NCBI RefSeq assembly: GCF_027920545.1
Contig: NZ_CP115859.1
Location: forward strand, 2,102,001 to 2,166,000
Length of the DNA stretch: 64,000 nt
Origin: Chryseobacterium camelliae
Lineage (GTDB): Bacteria; Bacteroidota; Bacteroidia; Flavobacteriales; Weeksellaceae
Direction: 5' to 3'
In this document: in pieces, positions 8,679 to 17,189 of the stretch
How positions within the stretch are numbered: the stretch's first letter is position 1
How the letters are laid out: each line of letters opens with the position of its first letter
The notes under the pieces: generated by a model
Databases searched by the model: none
What the model was told of the DNA's origin: nothing
The model's input: only the letters and a program-made list of their open reading frames with translations
Program-made: the position numbers and the translations under genes

Positions 8679-9269
8679 ATGTCAATTCAGTCATTAGAAA
8701 AATATTTACCTCAAAATACACTTGCTTATTTGAAGAAATGGTTCTCGGATTATTATATTCATATAAAAATTACCAGAGAACGGAGTTCAAAGTTGGGAGA
8801 TTACCGGAAACTACCGGATAATTCCCATGAAATAACAATAAATTCGACACTTTCTCCACAGCTTTTCTTCTTTGTGCTCACTCATGAGTTGGCACATCTT
8901 ATTGCTTTTGAAAAGTTCGGAAGAAGAATATCGCCTCATGGAAATGAATGGAAAACCACTTTCAGAGAAATGCTCCTGGAAAGTCTTGGGGTATATGAAG
9001 AAGAATTAAAACCGATCATTACTAAGTTTTCAAGGTCTCCGAAGGCGAATTTTATGGCGAGTCCGGATTTGGTGAAATTTTTTCATGCAGGAAATACAGA
9101 GGATAATGTTTGCTATATCGAAGAAATAGAAAAAGGGGATTTTTTTGTTTATCAAAATCAAAAATACCTTCAGGAAGGACTGATTAAAAAAAACTATCTT
9201 TGTAAGAATCTGGTTACCGGAAGGAAGTATTCTTTCAAGCCTTTGGCCAGGGTAGAAAAATGTATGTAA
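8679..9269 (+). CDS. SprT-like zinc metallopeptidase-fold protein
   Basis: 196 residues. THELAHLIAFEKFG holds the HExxH zinc motif (H69, E70, H73), and H87 in SPHGNEWK is the third ligand position of SprT/Spartan-like proteins. Only scattered cysteines follow, without a clear CxxC zinc ribbon. Substrate unknown; eukaryotic relatives act on DNA-protein crosslinks, but nothing here shows that role. It starts 2 bases after the TolC stop and lies tightly against the mannose-1-phosphate guanylyltransferase gene, suggesting one transcript. Confidence 0.85.
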   Translation: MSIQSLEKYLPQNTLAYLKKWFSDYYIHIKITRERSSKLGDYRKLPDNSHEITINSTLSPQLFFFVLTHELAHLIAFEKFGRRISPHGNEWKTTFREMLLESLGVYEEELKPIITKFSRSPKANFMASPDLVKFFHAGNTEDNVCYIEEIEKGDFFVYQNQKYLQEGLIKKNYLCKNLVTGRKYSFKPLARVEKCM

Positions 9270-9271
9270 AC

Positions 9272-10351
9272 ATGTTACAGTCAGATAAATACTGTGTGAT
9301 AATGGCAGGAGGAATTGGTAGCAGATTCTGGCCTTTAAGTACACAAAAGTTCCCGAAGCAGTTTCAGGATATTTTAGGAACGGGAAGAACAATGATTCAG
9401 CAGACGTATGACAGAATCAGCAAGATGATTCCTGCAGAGAATATATTTGTAATCACGAATAAGGAATATGTAGGGTTATCTCACCAGCAATTGCCTGAGA
9501 TTCCGGAAGAAAATATTGTAGGAGAACCGTTAATGAAAAATACGGCGGCCTGTAATCTTTATATGGCCAATAAGATCTCCGAGAAAAACCCTGATGCCAC
9601 AATGGTGGTTTTACCAGCCGATCATCTGATTCTTAAAGAAGATGTTTTTTTGCAGAAACTGGAACTGGCTTTTAATCTGGCATCTGAAAATGAGTATTTG
9701 GTAACATTAGGAATCACGCCTACAAGACCGGATACAGGATATGGATATATCCAGTTTGTAGAAAAGAAAAATGCAGAATATTTCAAGGTAAAAACATTTA
9801 CTGAAAAACCTATCTTGGAAATTGCACAAAGCTTCTTGGAGAGTGGGGATTTCCTTTGGAATGCAGGAATTTTTATCTGGAATGTGAAAAGCATTCAGCA
9901 TGCTTTCGAAATGTACCTTCCGGATATGACCCAGCAATTTATGGCTTGTGATTATAATGCAGGGAATGAACAGAGCTGCATAGAGCTTATTTATCCAAAA
10001 GTTCAGAAAATATCTATCGATAACGGGATTTTGGAGAAAGCGAAGAACGTATATGTGATTCCTGCGGATTTGGGTTGGAGTGATTTAGGAACATGGACTT
10101 CGGTTTATGAAAACACAGAGAAAGACAAAAATCAAAACTCTGTCAATCAAAAACATCTTTTAACGTATAATGCGGAAGGCAATATCATTCATGCTAAAAA
10201 CAACAAAGTAGTGGTGATAGATGGTTTAAAGGATTATATCGTTGTAGATACGGATAAAGTGCTTCTTATTTGTCCCAGAGAACATGATCAGCTGATCAAA
10301 GATTATGTTCTGGATCTTAAGAATTTCAAAAAAGGAGAACGGTTTATGTAA
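9272..10351 (+). CDS. manC: Mannose-1-phosphate guanylyltransferase
   Basis: Makes GDP-mannose from mannose-1-phosphate and GTP for surface polysaccharide or glycoprotein sugars. The pyrophosphorylase signature AGGIGSRFWPLS is at the N-terminus and the sugar-binding FTEKP lies near residue 175. 359 residues from the ATG at 9272 (MLQSDKYCVIMAGG); an in-frame ATG at 9260 overlaps sprT by 10 bases and is an alternative. It is the short form: the C-terminal region ends at DLKNFKKGERFM, without the phosphomannose isomerase cupin domain found in fused forms. Confidence 0.92.
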   Translation: MLQSDKYCVIMAGGIGSRFWPLSTQKFPKQFQDILGTGRTMIQQTYDRISKMIPAENIFVITNKEYVGLSHQQLPEIPEENIVGEPLMKNTAACNLYMANKISEKNPDATMVVLPADHLILKEDVFLQKLELAFNLASENEYLVTLGITPTRPDTGYGYIQFVEKKNAEYFKVKTFTEKPILEIAQSFLESGDFLWNAGIFIWNVKSIQHAFEMYLPDMTQQFMACDYNAGNEQSCIELIYPKVQKISIDNGILEKAKNVYVIPADLGWSDLGTWTSVYENTEKDKNQNSVNQKHLLTYNAEGNIIHAKNNKVVVIDGLKDYIVVDTDKVLLICPREHDQLIKDYVLDLKNFKKGERFM

Positions 10352-10378
10352 CCAAAATGGCACAATTTGTGTCGGCTT

Positions 10379-11059
10379 ATGTTAATGATGATTAAATTAA
10401 TTTTAAAACTTGGAATATTGTCTTTTTTGTTTTTGGGGATAAGCATTTATTCTCAGGAGAAAAAGCATTTTACAGGCTATTCTAATATTTTACAAAGCAT
10501 TATCCCTAACCAGAAAACGGATTTCTGGATTTTAGTTCACAATAGCTATGGTAAAAATCAGGAAGTAAGAACAGTAGGGACAAAAAAAGATTATATTCCG
10601 CAGTCTTCGGGTTTTAATTTATTTCCTGACGAAAACGGATTCTTTTATATTGTTTCTTCTTCGGCAGGGAAACTCGAATACATAACCGACCTTTCCGGTC
10701 TTAAAACATTTATAGGTAAAATAGATAATGCAGAAGAAGCGGCAATCATGCTTACTTCCGAAGGATACTTTGTGGATGAAGAATTTAATGATTTAGCAGG
10801 GAATTATTCAGAAGATGGTAAAAACTATTACCTGGAAGTCGGAAAGCTTACCTCAAAAGAATGTCCTTACCAGAAAAAGCATTTTAATATCACAGTGAAT
10901 AAGGCTACAGGCGAAGTGACCGGCACACGAGATGACGGAACTTATATAGAGCTTTATAATAAGAAATGTACAAACAATCCAAGGCTTTTAAAAATAGAAA
11001 AAAAAGAACCCCCGAAAGATGAGCCTAAAAAATCAAATCCATCCACAAAACGCAGATAA
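10379..11059 (+). CDS. Secreted protein of unknown function
   Basis: 226 residues from the ATG at 10379; ATGs at 10385 and 10388 are equally possible. An N-terminal hydrophobic stretch (LILKLGILSFLFLGISI) followed by YSQEKK looks like a type I signal peptide. The body has no family I recognise. A YLEVGKL stretch followed by a TGEVTGTRDDGTYIEL repeat-like segment suggests a small beta-rich domain. The C-terminus is K/P-rich (EKKEPPKDEPKK). Its 3' end overlaps the GNAT gene by 41 bases, so the two are cotranscribed. Confidence 0.75.
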   Translation: MLMMIKLILKLGILSFLFLGISIYSQEKKHFTGYSNILQSIIPNQKTDFWILVHNSYGKNQEVRTVGTKKDYIPQSSGFNLFPDENGFFYIVSSSAGKLEYITDLSGLKTFIGKIDNAEEAAIMLTSEGYFVDEEFNDLAGNYSEDGKNYYLEVGKLTSKECPYQKKHFNITVNKATGEVTGTRDDGTYIELYNKKCTNNPRLLKIEKKEPPKDEPKKSNPSTKRR

Positions 11060-11561
11060 TTTGTACGAAACAGAACGCTTATTCATCCGTCCGATGTCTT
11101 TGGACGACGGTGAATTCATTCTTGATCTTTACAACAGACCCAAGTTTATACAATTCATCGGGGACCGTCATATAAAAACGGTTGCTGATGCAGAAAACTA
11201 TATCAAAGACAAGTTTCTTCCACAATTTGAAAAGTTAGGTTATGGGAACTATTTAGTACTGACAAAAGAAGGAAATCATAAAATTGGAGGAGTAGGAATT
11301 TTCGAAAGAGAAGGATTGGATGTTGTGGATATCGGATTTTCCTTATTAGATGAGTTTGAAGGGAAAGGGTATGCGTATGAAGCAGCTTTAAAAGTTAAAT
11401 CTATAGCAATGGATGATTTCGGACTAAAAAAGATCTCAGCAATTACTTCAAAGGACAATTTTTCTTCCCAGAAATTAATCGAGAAACTGGGTTTAATGTT
11501 CCGGAAACATATAGTTCTTCCGGGAGAAGATGAGGAGTTGAGGTATTACGAAACAGAATAA
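11019..11561 (+). CDS. GNAT family N-acetyltransferase (RimJ/RimL-like)
   Basis: 180 residues. YETERLFIRPMSLDDGEF is the standard opening of ribosomal-protein-type GNAT enzymes. The acetyl-CoA-binding motif A region is seen as IGFSLLDEFEGKGYAYEA, and the tail ITSKDNFSSQKLIEKLGL is the conserved end of the fold. It transfers an acetyl group from acetyl-CoA to an amine; the acceptor is unknown. The ATG at 11019 lies within the previous gene; the next in-frame ATG falls inside the domain, so this start is kept. Confidence 0.85.
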   Translation: MSLKNQIHPQNADNLYETERLFIRPMSLDDGEFILDLYNRPKFIQFIGDRHIKTVADAENYIKDKFLPQFEKLGYGNYLVLTKEGNHKIGGVGIFEREGLDVVDIGFSLLDEFEGKGYAYEAALKVKSIAMDDFGLKKISAITSKDNFSSQKLIEKLGLMFRKHIVLPGEDEELRYYETE

Positions 11562-11574
11562 TGTATGTTGTTAA

Positions 11575-11643
11575 TTTGTCATTCTGACTAAGGACGAATC
11601 TGAGCGTATTATTTACAGATTCGTTTCATTCAGAATGACAAAG
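11575..11643. repeat. Dispersed palindromic repeat, family A, copy 1
   Basis: Begins TTTGTCATTCTGACTAAGG and ends with the inverse, CATTCAGAATGACAAAG; the outer arms pair for about 13 bases. Inner GACGAATCTG and CAGATTCGTT also pair, so the RNA would form a long hairpin. It fills the gap between the convergent GNAT and bcp genes. Related copies lie at 50343 and 57022. Confidence 0.8.
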
Positions 11644-11652
11644 AATCAAAAG

Positions 11653-12102
11653 TTATCCATTCAAAATCTGCTCAGCCGCCGTTTTTGAAGTTACCTTCTC
11701 AATTACCCTCGTACAAATTCCTTTTTCATCAAAAATAAAGGTCGTTCTTACAATTCCCATATACGTTTTTCCAAATGTTTTTTTCTCCTGCCAAACCCCG
11801 AATTTTTCAATAATATTACGGTTTTCATCAGCAATAAGATCATAAGGAAAAGCAAACTTATTGTGAAAATTTTTCTGTTTTTTTACAGAATCTCCGCTTA
11901 TGCCTAATAATTGAAATCCGGCTTTTTCCAATTGAGAATAATTATCGCTCAGATTACACGTCTCCACTGTACAGGTTGGAGTATTTGCCTGAGGATAAAA
12001 GAAAATAACTAATTTTTTTCCAAGTAGTTTTTCCGAATTTACCGTTTCTCCATCTTGATTTGTTCCTTCAAATTGTGGTAATGTGTCTCCAACTTTCAGC
12101 AT
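11653..12102 (-). CDS. bcp: Thioredoxin-dependent peroxiredoxin, BCP/PrxQ type
   Basis: Reduces hydrogen and organic peroxides in the cytoplasm. 149 residues. The peroxidatic motif is FYPQANTPTCTVETCN, with the active cysteine at C44 and a resolving-type cysteine at C49 as in BCP enzymes. The end carries the expected VIEKVTSKTAAEQIL. The start is MLKVGDTLPQFEG. TATATTTG on the minus strand at 12119-12126 is a good -7 box. A second, broken copy of the first 12 codons lies 614 bases upstream, behind the membrane gene at 12133. Confidence 0.93.
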   Translation of the reverse strand: MLKVGDTLPQFEGTNQDGETVNSEKLLGKKLVIFFYPQANTPTCTVETCNLSDNYSQLEKAGFQLLGISGDSVKKQKNFHNKFAFPYDLIADENRNIIEKFGVWQEKKTFGKTYMGIVRTTFIFDEKGICTRVIEKVTSKTAAEQILNG

Positions 12103-12132
12103 AATGATTTAATTTTTACAAATATATTGCAT

Positions 12133-12612
12133 TTAAAAGACACGGAAAACATGAAAGAAAATGAGCGTAATGAAACTTACAAGTATTGCAAATCCTTTTT
12201 CCTTTGTACTTAGTGTGTTTAAGATAGCTTTAGGAAAGCTTATATGCCAAATAGCCATTATCATTAATGACATTGCCAGGTTTTTATTTGACTTTATAAT
12301 GCTTATATCTGCCTCACAAAATTTTGTATACTGAAAAATGTCATCTATAAAAAGACGCAGAAACATATAGGTAATCCAGGTAAAAAAGAAAATATTATAA
12401 AGCAGGAATATTTTTTTGAATAATAAATTGCTATGATACTTTTGATGTAAAACTAATAATATAATGTATTTTACAAAAAATGAAATGACAAGTAAAGTTA
12501 TCCCATAGAAAATGCTATGTCTGAATAGAAATAAAGAGAACAAAGGATTGGTAATATATATTACCAATGCCATTATGCAGATTAAACAGAAAAGATTAAT
12601 ATATTTTTTCAT
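12133..12612 (-). CDS. Membrane protein of unknown function, wedged behind a bcp remnant
   Basis: 159 residues, almost wholly hydrophobic, with about five predicted membrane segments (near residues 4-24, 30-55, 68-88, 110-128 and 140-157). No family recognised. It is rich in F, I, K and N, more AT-biased than its neighbours. It lies between bcp and a duplicated fragment of the bcp start, which suggests it entered this spot by recombination. No cysteine or charged motif points to a function. Confidence 0.6.
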   Translation of the reverse strand: MKKYINLFCLICIMALVIYITNPLFSLFLFRHSIFYGITLLVISFFVKYIILLVLHQKYHSNLLFKKIFLLYNIFFFTWITYMFLRLFIDDIFQYTKFCEADISIIKSNKNLAMSLMIMAIWHISFPKAILNTLSTKEKGFAILVSFITLIFFHVFRVF

Positions 12613-12677
12613 TTAGTGCTCTATCATTATTAATAATTAAAGAGGTATATAAATTGGCATTTAAAACCTTTACTAAA

Positions 12678-12716
12678 TTATTCAAATTGTGGTAGTATAT
12701 CACCAACTTTCAGCAT
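12678..12716 (-). pseudogene. Remnant of the bcp start (12 codons)
   Basis: Minus-strand frame MLKVGDILPQFE followed at once by TAA. It matches the start of bcp (MLKVGDTLPQFE). The similar stretch spans 12681-12730 here and 12067-12116 at bcp, with 4 differences in 50 bases, three of them synonymous. A -7-like TAAATTTG lies upstream (12734-12741). It could act as a short upstream ORF in the transcript of the membrane gene at 12133. Confidence 0.8.
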
Positions 12717-12749
12717 AATGATTTAATTTTGTTCAAATTTAATAGTTAA

Positions 12750-13379
12750 ATGACAAAAAAGGAAAGAGCAGAGCTTGTTCAGCTGGAATTAGAAAAACTA
12801 TACCCGCAAGTTCCTATTCCGTTGGATCATACCGATCCTTATACTTTAATGGTTGCGGTCGCGTTATCTGCACAAACGACCGATAAAAAAGTAAATCAGG
12901 TAACTCCTGATCTTTTTGCTGTGGCAGGAACGCCTCAAAGAATGGCAAAACTGGAAGTATTTGAAATCAAAGAACTGATCAAAGAAATCGGACTGGCGAA
13001 TACAAAAGCCAAAAACCTGAAAAGAATGGCAGAACTTCTGTTGGAGAGACATAATGGAGTAGTACCTCAAACATACGAGGAACTGGAAGCTCTTCCGGGA
13101 GTTGGTCATAAAACGGCTTCGGTAGTGATGAGTCAGGGCTTCGGTTTTCCTGCTTTTCCCGTCGATACACACATTCACAGGTTGATGACGCAATGGAAGC
13201 TTACTTCCGGAAAAAACGTCGTAGAAACGGAAAAGGACGCTAAAAACATTTGGAAAGAAGAAGTGTGGAACAAACTTCACCTTCAGATCATTTTTTACGG
13301 AAGAGAATATTCTCCGGCGAGAGGAAAAGGAGAGAAGGACTTTATTACCAAAATGATGTTTAAAGAAAAAGAAAAATAA
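12750..13379 (+). CDS. nth: Endonuclease III (DNA glycosylase/AP lyase) without Fe-S cysteines
   Basis: Base-excision repair enzyme removing oxidised pyrimidines. 209 residues. The helix-hairpin-helix reads LPGVGHKTA with the catalytic lysine at K121, and FPVDTHIHRL carries the catalytic aspartate D139. The usual C-terminal four-cysteine 4Fe-4S loop is missing: after WKEEVWNKLHLQIIFYGRE the protein runs YSPARGKGEKDFITK and contains no cysteine. The catalytic residues remain, so activity is likely kept. An IS element remnant begins about 20 bases after the stop. Confidence 0.93.
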   Translation: MTKKERAELVQLELEKLYPQVPIPLDHTDPYTLMVAVALSAQTTDKKVNQVTPDLFAVAGTPQRMAKLEVFEIKELIKEIGLANTKAKNLKRMAELLLERHNGVVPQTYEELEALPGVGHKTASVVMSQGFGFPAFPVDTHIHRLMTQWKLTSGKNVVETEKDAKNIWKEEVWNKLHLQIIFYGREYSPARGKGEKDFITKMMFKEKEK

Positions 13380-13400
13380 TTTGTAATAGCCACGACTTTA

Positions 13401-14565
13401 TCTGACAGTTAAGGGTTAAAAATAATTGTCAGTTATCCAATATTGTCCTTACTTCCAAAAGTAAGGATTTTTTGTTCCTCTGCAAGAGTTTCCAATAATT
13501 TCTCTTTTGCAATAGGTTTACTATCCAAAAACGTCTGCATCGGTGTTTTACCGTAACAATGTTTTCCTGTATGCGTTCTTTCATTGTTGTAATACGATAG
13601 CCAGCTGTTTAGGTCTAATTGCAGTTCTTCAATGCTTCTATAAATTTTCTTTCAGAAAGCTATGGCATAAAACTCTTCCTGTATCGTCCTGTGAAAGCGT
13701 TCACAAATGCCGTTAGTCTGAGGACTTTTAGCCTTGGTCTTCGTGTGATCAATATCTTCAATGGCTAAATAAAGTTGGTATTCATGCTGTTCTCTTATTC
13801 CACAGTATTCCGTTCCTCTGTCTGTTAAAATTCTGAGTAAACGAAGTTTCTGCTGCTCAAAGAAAGGGACTACCTGATCATTAAGCATGTCAGCAGCAAT
13901 AAGAGCATTTTTACGGTCATATAGCTTTGCAAATACTACTTTAGAATACGTGTCAATAAAAGTTTGCTGATAAATATGTCCAACTCCTTTGATATTGCCT
14001 ACGTAATAAGTGTCTTGAGCTCCTAAATATCCAGGATGATGAGTTTCAATTTCTCCGTGAGCTTTTTTCTCTTCCTTAGCCCTTTCTAATGCTGAAAGTT
14101 GAGATTCAGTAAGGACTATACCATCTTGAGCGGATTTGGCTTCCAAAGCTTTTAATCTTAACTTAAATGTATGTAGATCGTGCCTTAACCAAATACTTCT
14201 GACTCCCCTGGCGATACAATGAAACCTTTCTTTTTAAGTTCATTACTTACTCTAAGCTGCCCCAAAGCAGGGTTTTCAATGGCTATATCAACAACAGCCT
14301 TTTCAATAACTTCATCCACACGATTCTTTAATACTGGCTTTCTTCTCGAGATTTCCTGTAATGCTAATTCACCTCCTTGCTCATACAGTTCTTTGAATCG
14401 ATAAAAACTGTCTCGGGAATAACCCATTACTTTACAAGCTTTGGATACATTTCCTAAATGTTGTGCTAATTCAAGTACGCCTAACTTGTTTTTGATAATT
14501 TTTTGTTGCGTTGTCATAATACTTAATCTGTTTTAAAGTTATTTAATTTGATTATAACTGTCAGA
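13401..14565 (-). mobile_element. Decayed IS481-type insertion sequence
   Basis: Bounded by imperfect inverted repeats: TCTGACAGTTA at 13401-13411 and its complement TAACTGTCAGA ending at 14565. The trinucleotide TTA flanks both ends and could be a target duplication, though it is too short to prove. Length is about 1165 bases with one transposase gene on the minus strand. The element lies in the gap after nth and disrupts no recognisable gene. Confidence 0.75.
13433..14517 (-). pseudogene. IS481 family transposase, broken by a frameshift and a stop
   Basis: The ancestral product was about 361 residues. The N-terminal part (from 14517) has a helix-turn-helix ([20 protein letters not shown]). 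The middle and C-terminal part is a DDE integrase core: FIDTYSKV, LTDRGTEYCG, and SPQTNGICERFHRT with the glutamate. Two lesions are visible. Near 14205 a run of G has lost one base, shifting IVSPGG into a short dead end. At about 13652 a TGA replaces the arginine codon of AIAFRKKIY; the frame after it stays open to the TAA at 13433. The copy should not make active transposase. Confidence 0.88.
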
Positions 14566-14607
14566 TTAAGTATTGACTAATTCAAATAATTTGAACGCCG
14601 CAACATT

Positions 14608-14658
14608 CCCCTCCTCCGGAGGGTGTCAAAAATTCAAAGAATTTTTGACGGGGTGGTC
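14608..14658. repeat. Palindromic intergenic repeat, family B
   Basis: CCCTCCTCCGGAGGG is followed by GTCAAAAATTC, a 3-base loop and GAATTTTTGAC (a perfect 11-bp stem), then GGGGTGGTC. It lies between the IS remnant and the DinB gene. The nested palindromes suggest a small dispersed repeat; only one copy is seen in this window. Confidence 0.55.
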
Positions 14659-14679
14659 AATTCAGTATTAATTTAAAAA

Positions 14680-15120
14680 CTATTCCACATCCAATAATCT
14701 TCTGTGGTAATTGATCTGCCCCAAATGATAGCTCAAATGCCCAAATAAATGAATCAGGAAATGCTCTGTTGTCATTTTGTATCCCAGGGGGTATTCCTTT
14801 TCCATATCTTCAGCGGATAATTTATCAAGTGTTGAAATCACAACTGTTAATGTTTCTTCAACTTTTTCAATAAGCTCAGCTCTTGGAACATCTTTTAATG
14901 AAAATTCAAGATCACGATTTCTGATGTATCCTGAATTCCCCAATTGTGCCCCAACAAAATGATTAAGATTTCCAACCAAATGGAGGCATAAATTTCCCGC
15001 CGAGTTCGAAATGTTTTTATCTGTTTTCCAAATTGAGTTTTCGCTTTGGTAAGATTCAATCTCCTGTTTTAATTTATTTAAATCTCTTGTGTAAAGTAAT
15101 TGTAGACTTTCTGTGATCAT
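14680..15120 (-). CDS. DinB family protein
   Basis: 146 residues from the ATG ending at 15120 (MITESLQLLYTRDLNKL); a longer frame upstream has no family sequence. The DinB four-helix-bundle fold is suggested by the histidines at family positions: LCLHLVGNLNHFVGAQ in the first half and FLIHLFGHLSYHLGQINYHRRLL near the end. These likely bind a metal ion. DinB-like proteins include thiol-dependent transferases, but the substrate here is unknown. It is followed on the same strand by nothing but the IS remnant. Confidence 0.82.
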   Translation of the reverse strand: MITESLQLLYTRDLNKLKQEIESYQSENSIWKTDKNISNSAGNLCLHLVGNLNHFVGAQLGNSGYIRNRDLEFSLKDVPRAELIEKVEETLTVVISTLDKLSAEDMEKEYPLGYKMTTEHFLIHLFGHLSYHLGQINYHRRLLDVE

Positions 15121-15224
15121 TTTTCTATTTATTAAAGCTTTAAAATATCCTTTGAATTTAATCTGTTTCAGTTTTATAGATCTAAATAAAAAAGTCACAA
15201 AAATGAATTTGTGACTTTCCTATT

Positions 15225-17021
15225 TTATTTCTGCTTTTTCGCCCAAAGTTCCATTTTTCGGTTTAGAACATCCAAAGGAAGGCATCCCTGGCTCAAAACT
15301 TCATCATGGAAGTTTGCCAAGTTGAATTTCGTACCCAATTCTTTCTGGTATTTTTCTCTTAATTCACGGATTCTTAGAGAACCGATTTTATACCCTAAAG
15401 CCTGTCCAGGCATTGCCATATATCTTTCTACTTCGGCTGTCGCACCCGTTTCATCATAAGAAATATTGCTAAGGAAATATTTAATAGCTTCTTCTCTTGT
15501 CATTTTTCCGGTGTGCAGACCTGTATCTACAACCAGTCTTACCGCTCTCAGCATCTGATCGCTTAAATATCCCATTTTTTGATAAGGATCTGTGTACAAT
15601 CCAAATTCAGGACCTAATGTTTCGCAATAATGAGCCCATCCTTCACCATAAGCTCCAAACCACCCGAATCTCATGAATTTTGGAAGTTTTGTGTTTTCCT
15701 GCTGCAGAGAAACCTGATAATGATGTCCCGGAATCGCTTCGTGTAAGAAAAGAGATTCCATTCCTGAAGTCACATTGAATTTCGAAGGATCAGGAAGCGG
15801 AACATAGAAAATACCCGGTCTTTTTCCATCCGGAGTTCCCTGGATGTATTCCGCGCTTGCGCTTGCTTCTCTGAATTTTTCAGTCTGTCTGATCTCAAAT
15901 CCTGTTTTAGGCGTTACGGAGAACATGGTTTTCAGTTTCGGGGTAATTTTCGTTAAAACTCCATTGAAGGCAGACAAAACCTCTTTGGATGTTTTGTAAG
16001 GCATTGCTTTAGGATCGGTTTTTACGAAATTGATGAATTCTTCCAACGTTCCGGTGAAGCCCACCTGTTGTTTTACTTTTTCCATTTCCGCACGAAGCAT
16101 GGCTACCTGCTGAAGTCCAATTTTGTTGATTTCTTCCGGTGATTTCTTGGTGGTTGTCCAGCTTTTTGCGTAATACTGATAGATTTCTTTTCCGTTCGGA
16201 AGGCTGTTGTAGCCGTCTGTTTCCCTGGCTTTTGGTAAATATTCTTTTTCCAGGAAATCACCCATTTTTGTATAGGCAGGAATGATTTTCTTTAGAATAG
16301 TTTCTTTGTAAAGAACAGAAAACTTGTCTTTTTGCTCTTTGGTAAAGTTTTTCGGGAAGTTTTTAATCGGTCCGTAGAAAATGTTGTTATCCAAATCTGT
16401 TGTGATAATTTCTTCCGCTTTCATTTGGGGAATCATTTTAACAACCAATTTTTTAGGAAGTACCATCTTATTGTTGATCCCTTCACGGAAATTGTCTGTG
16501 GCAGCACTCATCCAGTCCGGGAATTTCTCCATTCTTTTCAGCCAGTCGCTGTAGTCTTTTTCTGTTTTGAAAGGCTGGCTTCCCTGTCCGCTTCCATACA
16601 AAGGAAAACTTAACGGTAATCCGCCAAACTGGGTAAACGGAATATATTCGGGATGATAAGCATAGCCCTCAATTCTGTCTTTCAGCATGAAATCCAGTAC
16701 ATCATATACGACCTTGTCTTCATCGGAAAGACTTTTATAATCCACATTTTCCAATTGTTTCTGGATCGAATTATAAAAAGAAATCTCACCGGAAATAAAA
16801 TCCTTATCTATATTGATCGGCAGCTGGTCGTTATATCTCAGATCTCCCTGAGAAGTGGCTTCAAGAGGATAGAGTTTAAGGTATTGCTCATAATAGTTCG
16901 ACGCAATAGAGTCTAAATTACTTGGTGTTACTTTAGTTAAAGGGGAGTCCGACTTCTTACAAGAAGCAACGCTCATCATTAATCCTAAACCGACGATGCC
17001 TTTTAATAGAATGTTTTTCAT
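15225..17021 (-). CDS. DUF885 family lipoprotein, predicted metallopeptidase
   Basis: 598 residues from the ATG ending at 17021 (MKNILLKGIVGLGLMMSVASC). The lipobox ASC predicts a lipid-anchored periplasmic or outer-membrane protein. The zinc motif HEAIPGHH is near residue 424, with the family sequences GEGWAHYCE and MPGQALGYKIG following; these are the hallmarks of DUF885 proteins. Proposed role is hydrolysis of peptides, but specificity cannot be read. The longer in-frame ORF starting 34 codons upstream would hide the signal peptide and is rejected. TACTTTTG at 17041-17048 (minus) is a candidate -7 box. Confidence 0.9.
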   Translation of the reverse strand: MKNILLKGIVGLGLMMSVASCKKSDSPLTKVTPSNLDSIASNYYEQYLKLYPLEATSQGDLRYNDQLPINIDKDFISGEISFYNSIQKQLENVDYKSLSDEDKVVYDVLDFMLKDRIEGYAYHPEYIPFTQFGGLPLSFPLYGSGQGSQPFKTEKDYSDWLKRMEKFPDWMSAATDNFREGINNKMVLPKKLVVKMIPQMKAEEIITTDLDNNIFYGPIKNFPKNFTKEQKDKFSVLYKETILKKIIPAYTKMGDFLEKEYLPKARETDGYNSLPNGKEIYQYYAKSWTTTKKSPEEINKIGLQQVAMLRAEMEKVKQQVGFTGTLEEFINFVKTDPKAMPYKTSKEVLSAFNGVLTKITPKLKTMFSVTPKTGFEIRQTEKFREASASAEYIQGTPDGKRPGIFYVPLPDPSKFNVTSGMESLFLHEAIPGHHYQVSLQQENTKLPKFMRFGWFGAYGEGWAHYCETLGPEFGLYTDPYQKMGYLSDQMLRAVRLVVDTGLHTGKMTREEAIKYFLSNISYDETGATAEVERYMAMPGQALGYKIGSLRIRELREKYQKELGTKFNLANFHDEVLSQGCLPLDVLNRKMELWAKKQK

Positions 17022-17132
17022 TTTCAGAATCTTTGAAGAACAAAAGTAATTAATATTAACAAAAACGGGAGTTTTGAAAGAGGATTTTGCAAAAATATTT
17101 TTCAAAATATTTTTCACATTCAATCTATTTTT

Positions 17133-17140
17133 TATCTTTG
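17133..17140 (+). promoter_or_regulatory. Candidate -7 box (TATCTTTG) for the acidic protein gene
   Basis: TATCTTTG matches the Bacteroidota -7 consensus and lies 49 bases before the ATG at 17190. No TTTG is visible at 19-21 bases upstream, so only half of the promoter is supported. Confidence 0.45.
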
Positions 17141-17189
17141 CTGAAAACGTTTAACAATCATACTATTACAGTTCTTTTTTTAAGAAATA

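Noticed and set aside
9260..9271. Longer start for mannose-1-phosphate guanylyltransferase
   Set aside because: It adds only MYVN and overlaps the upstream gene; the ATG at 9272 matches the usual family N-terminus, though the longer form cannot be excluded.
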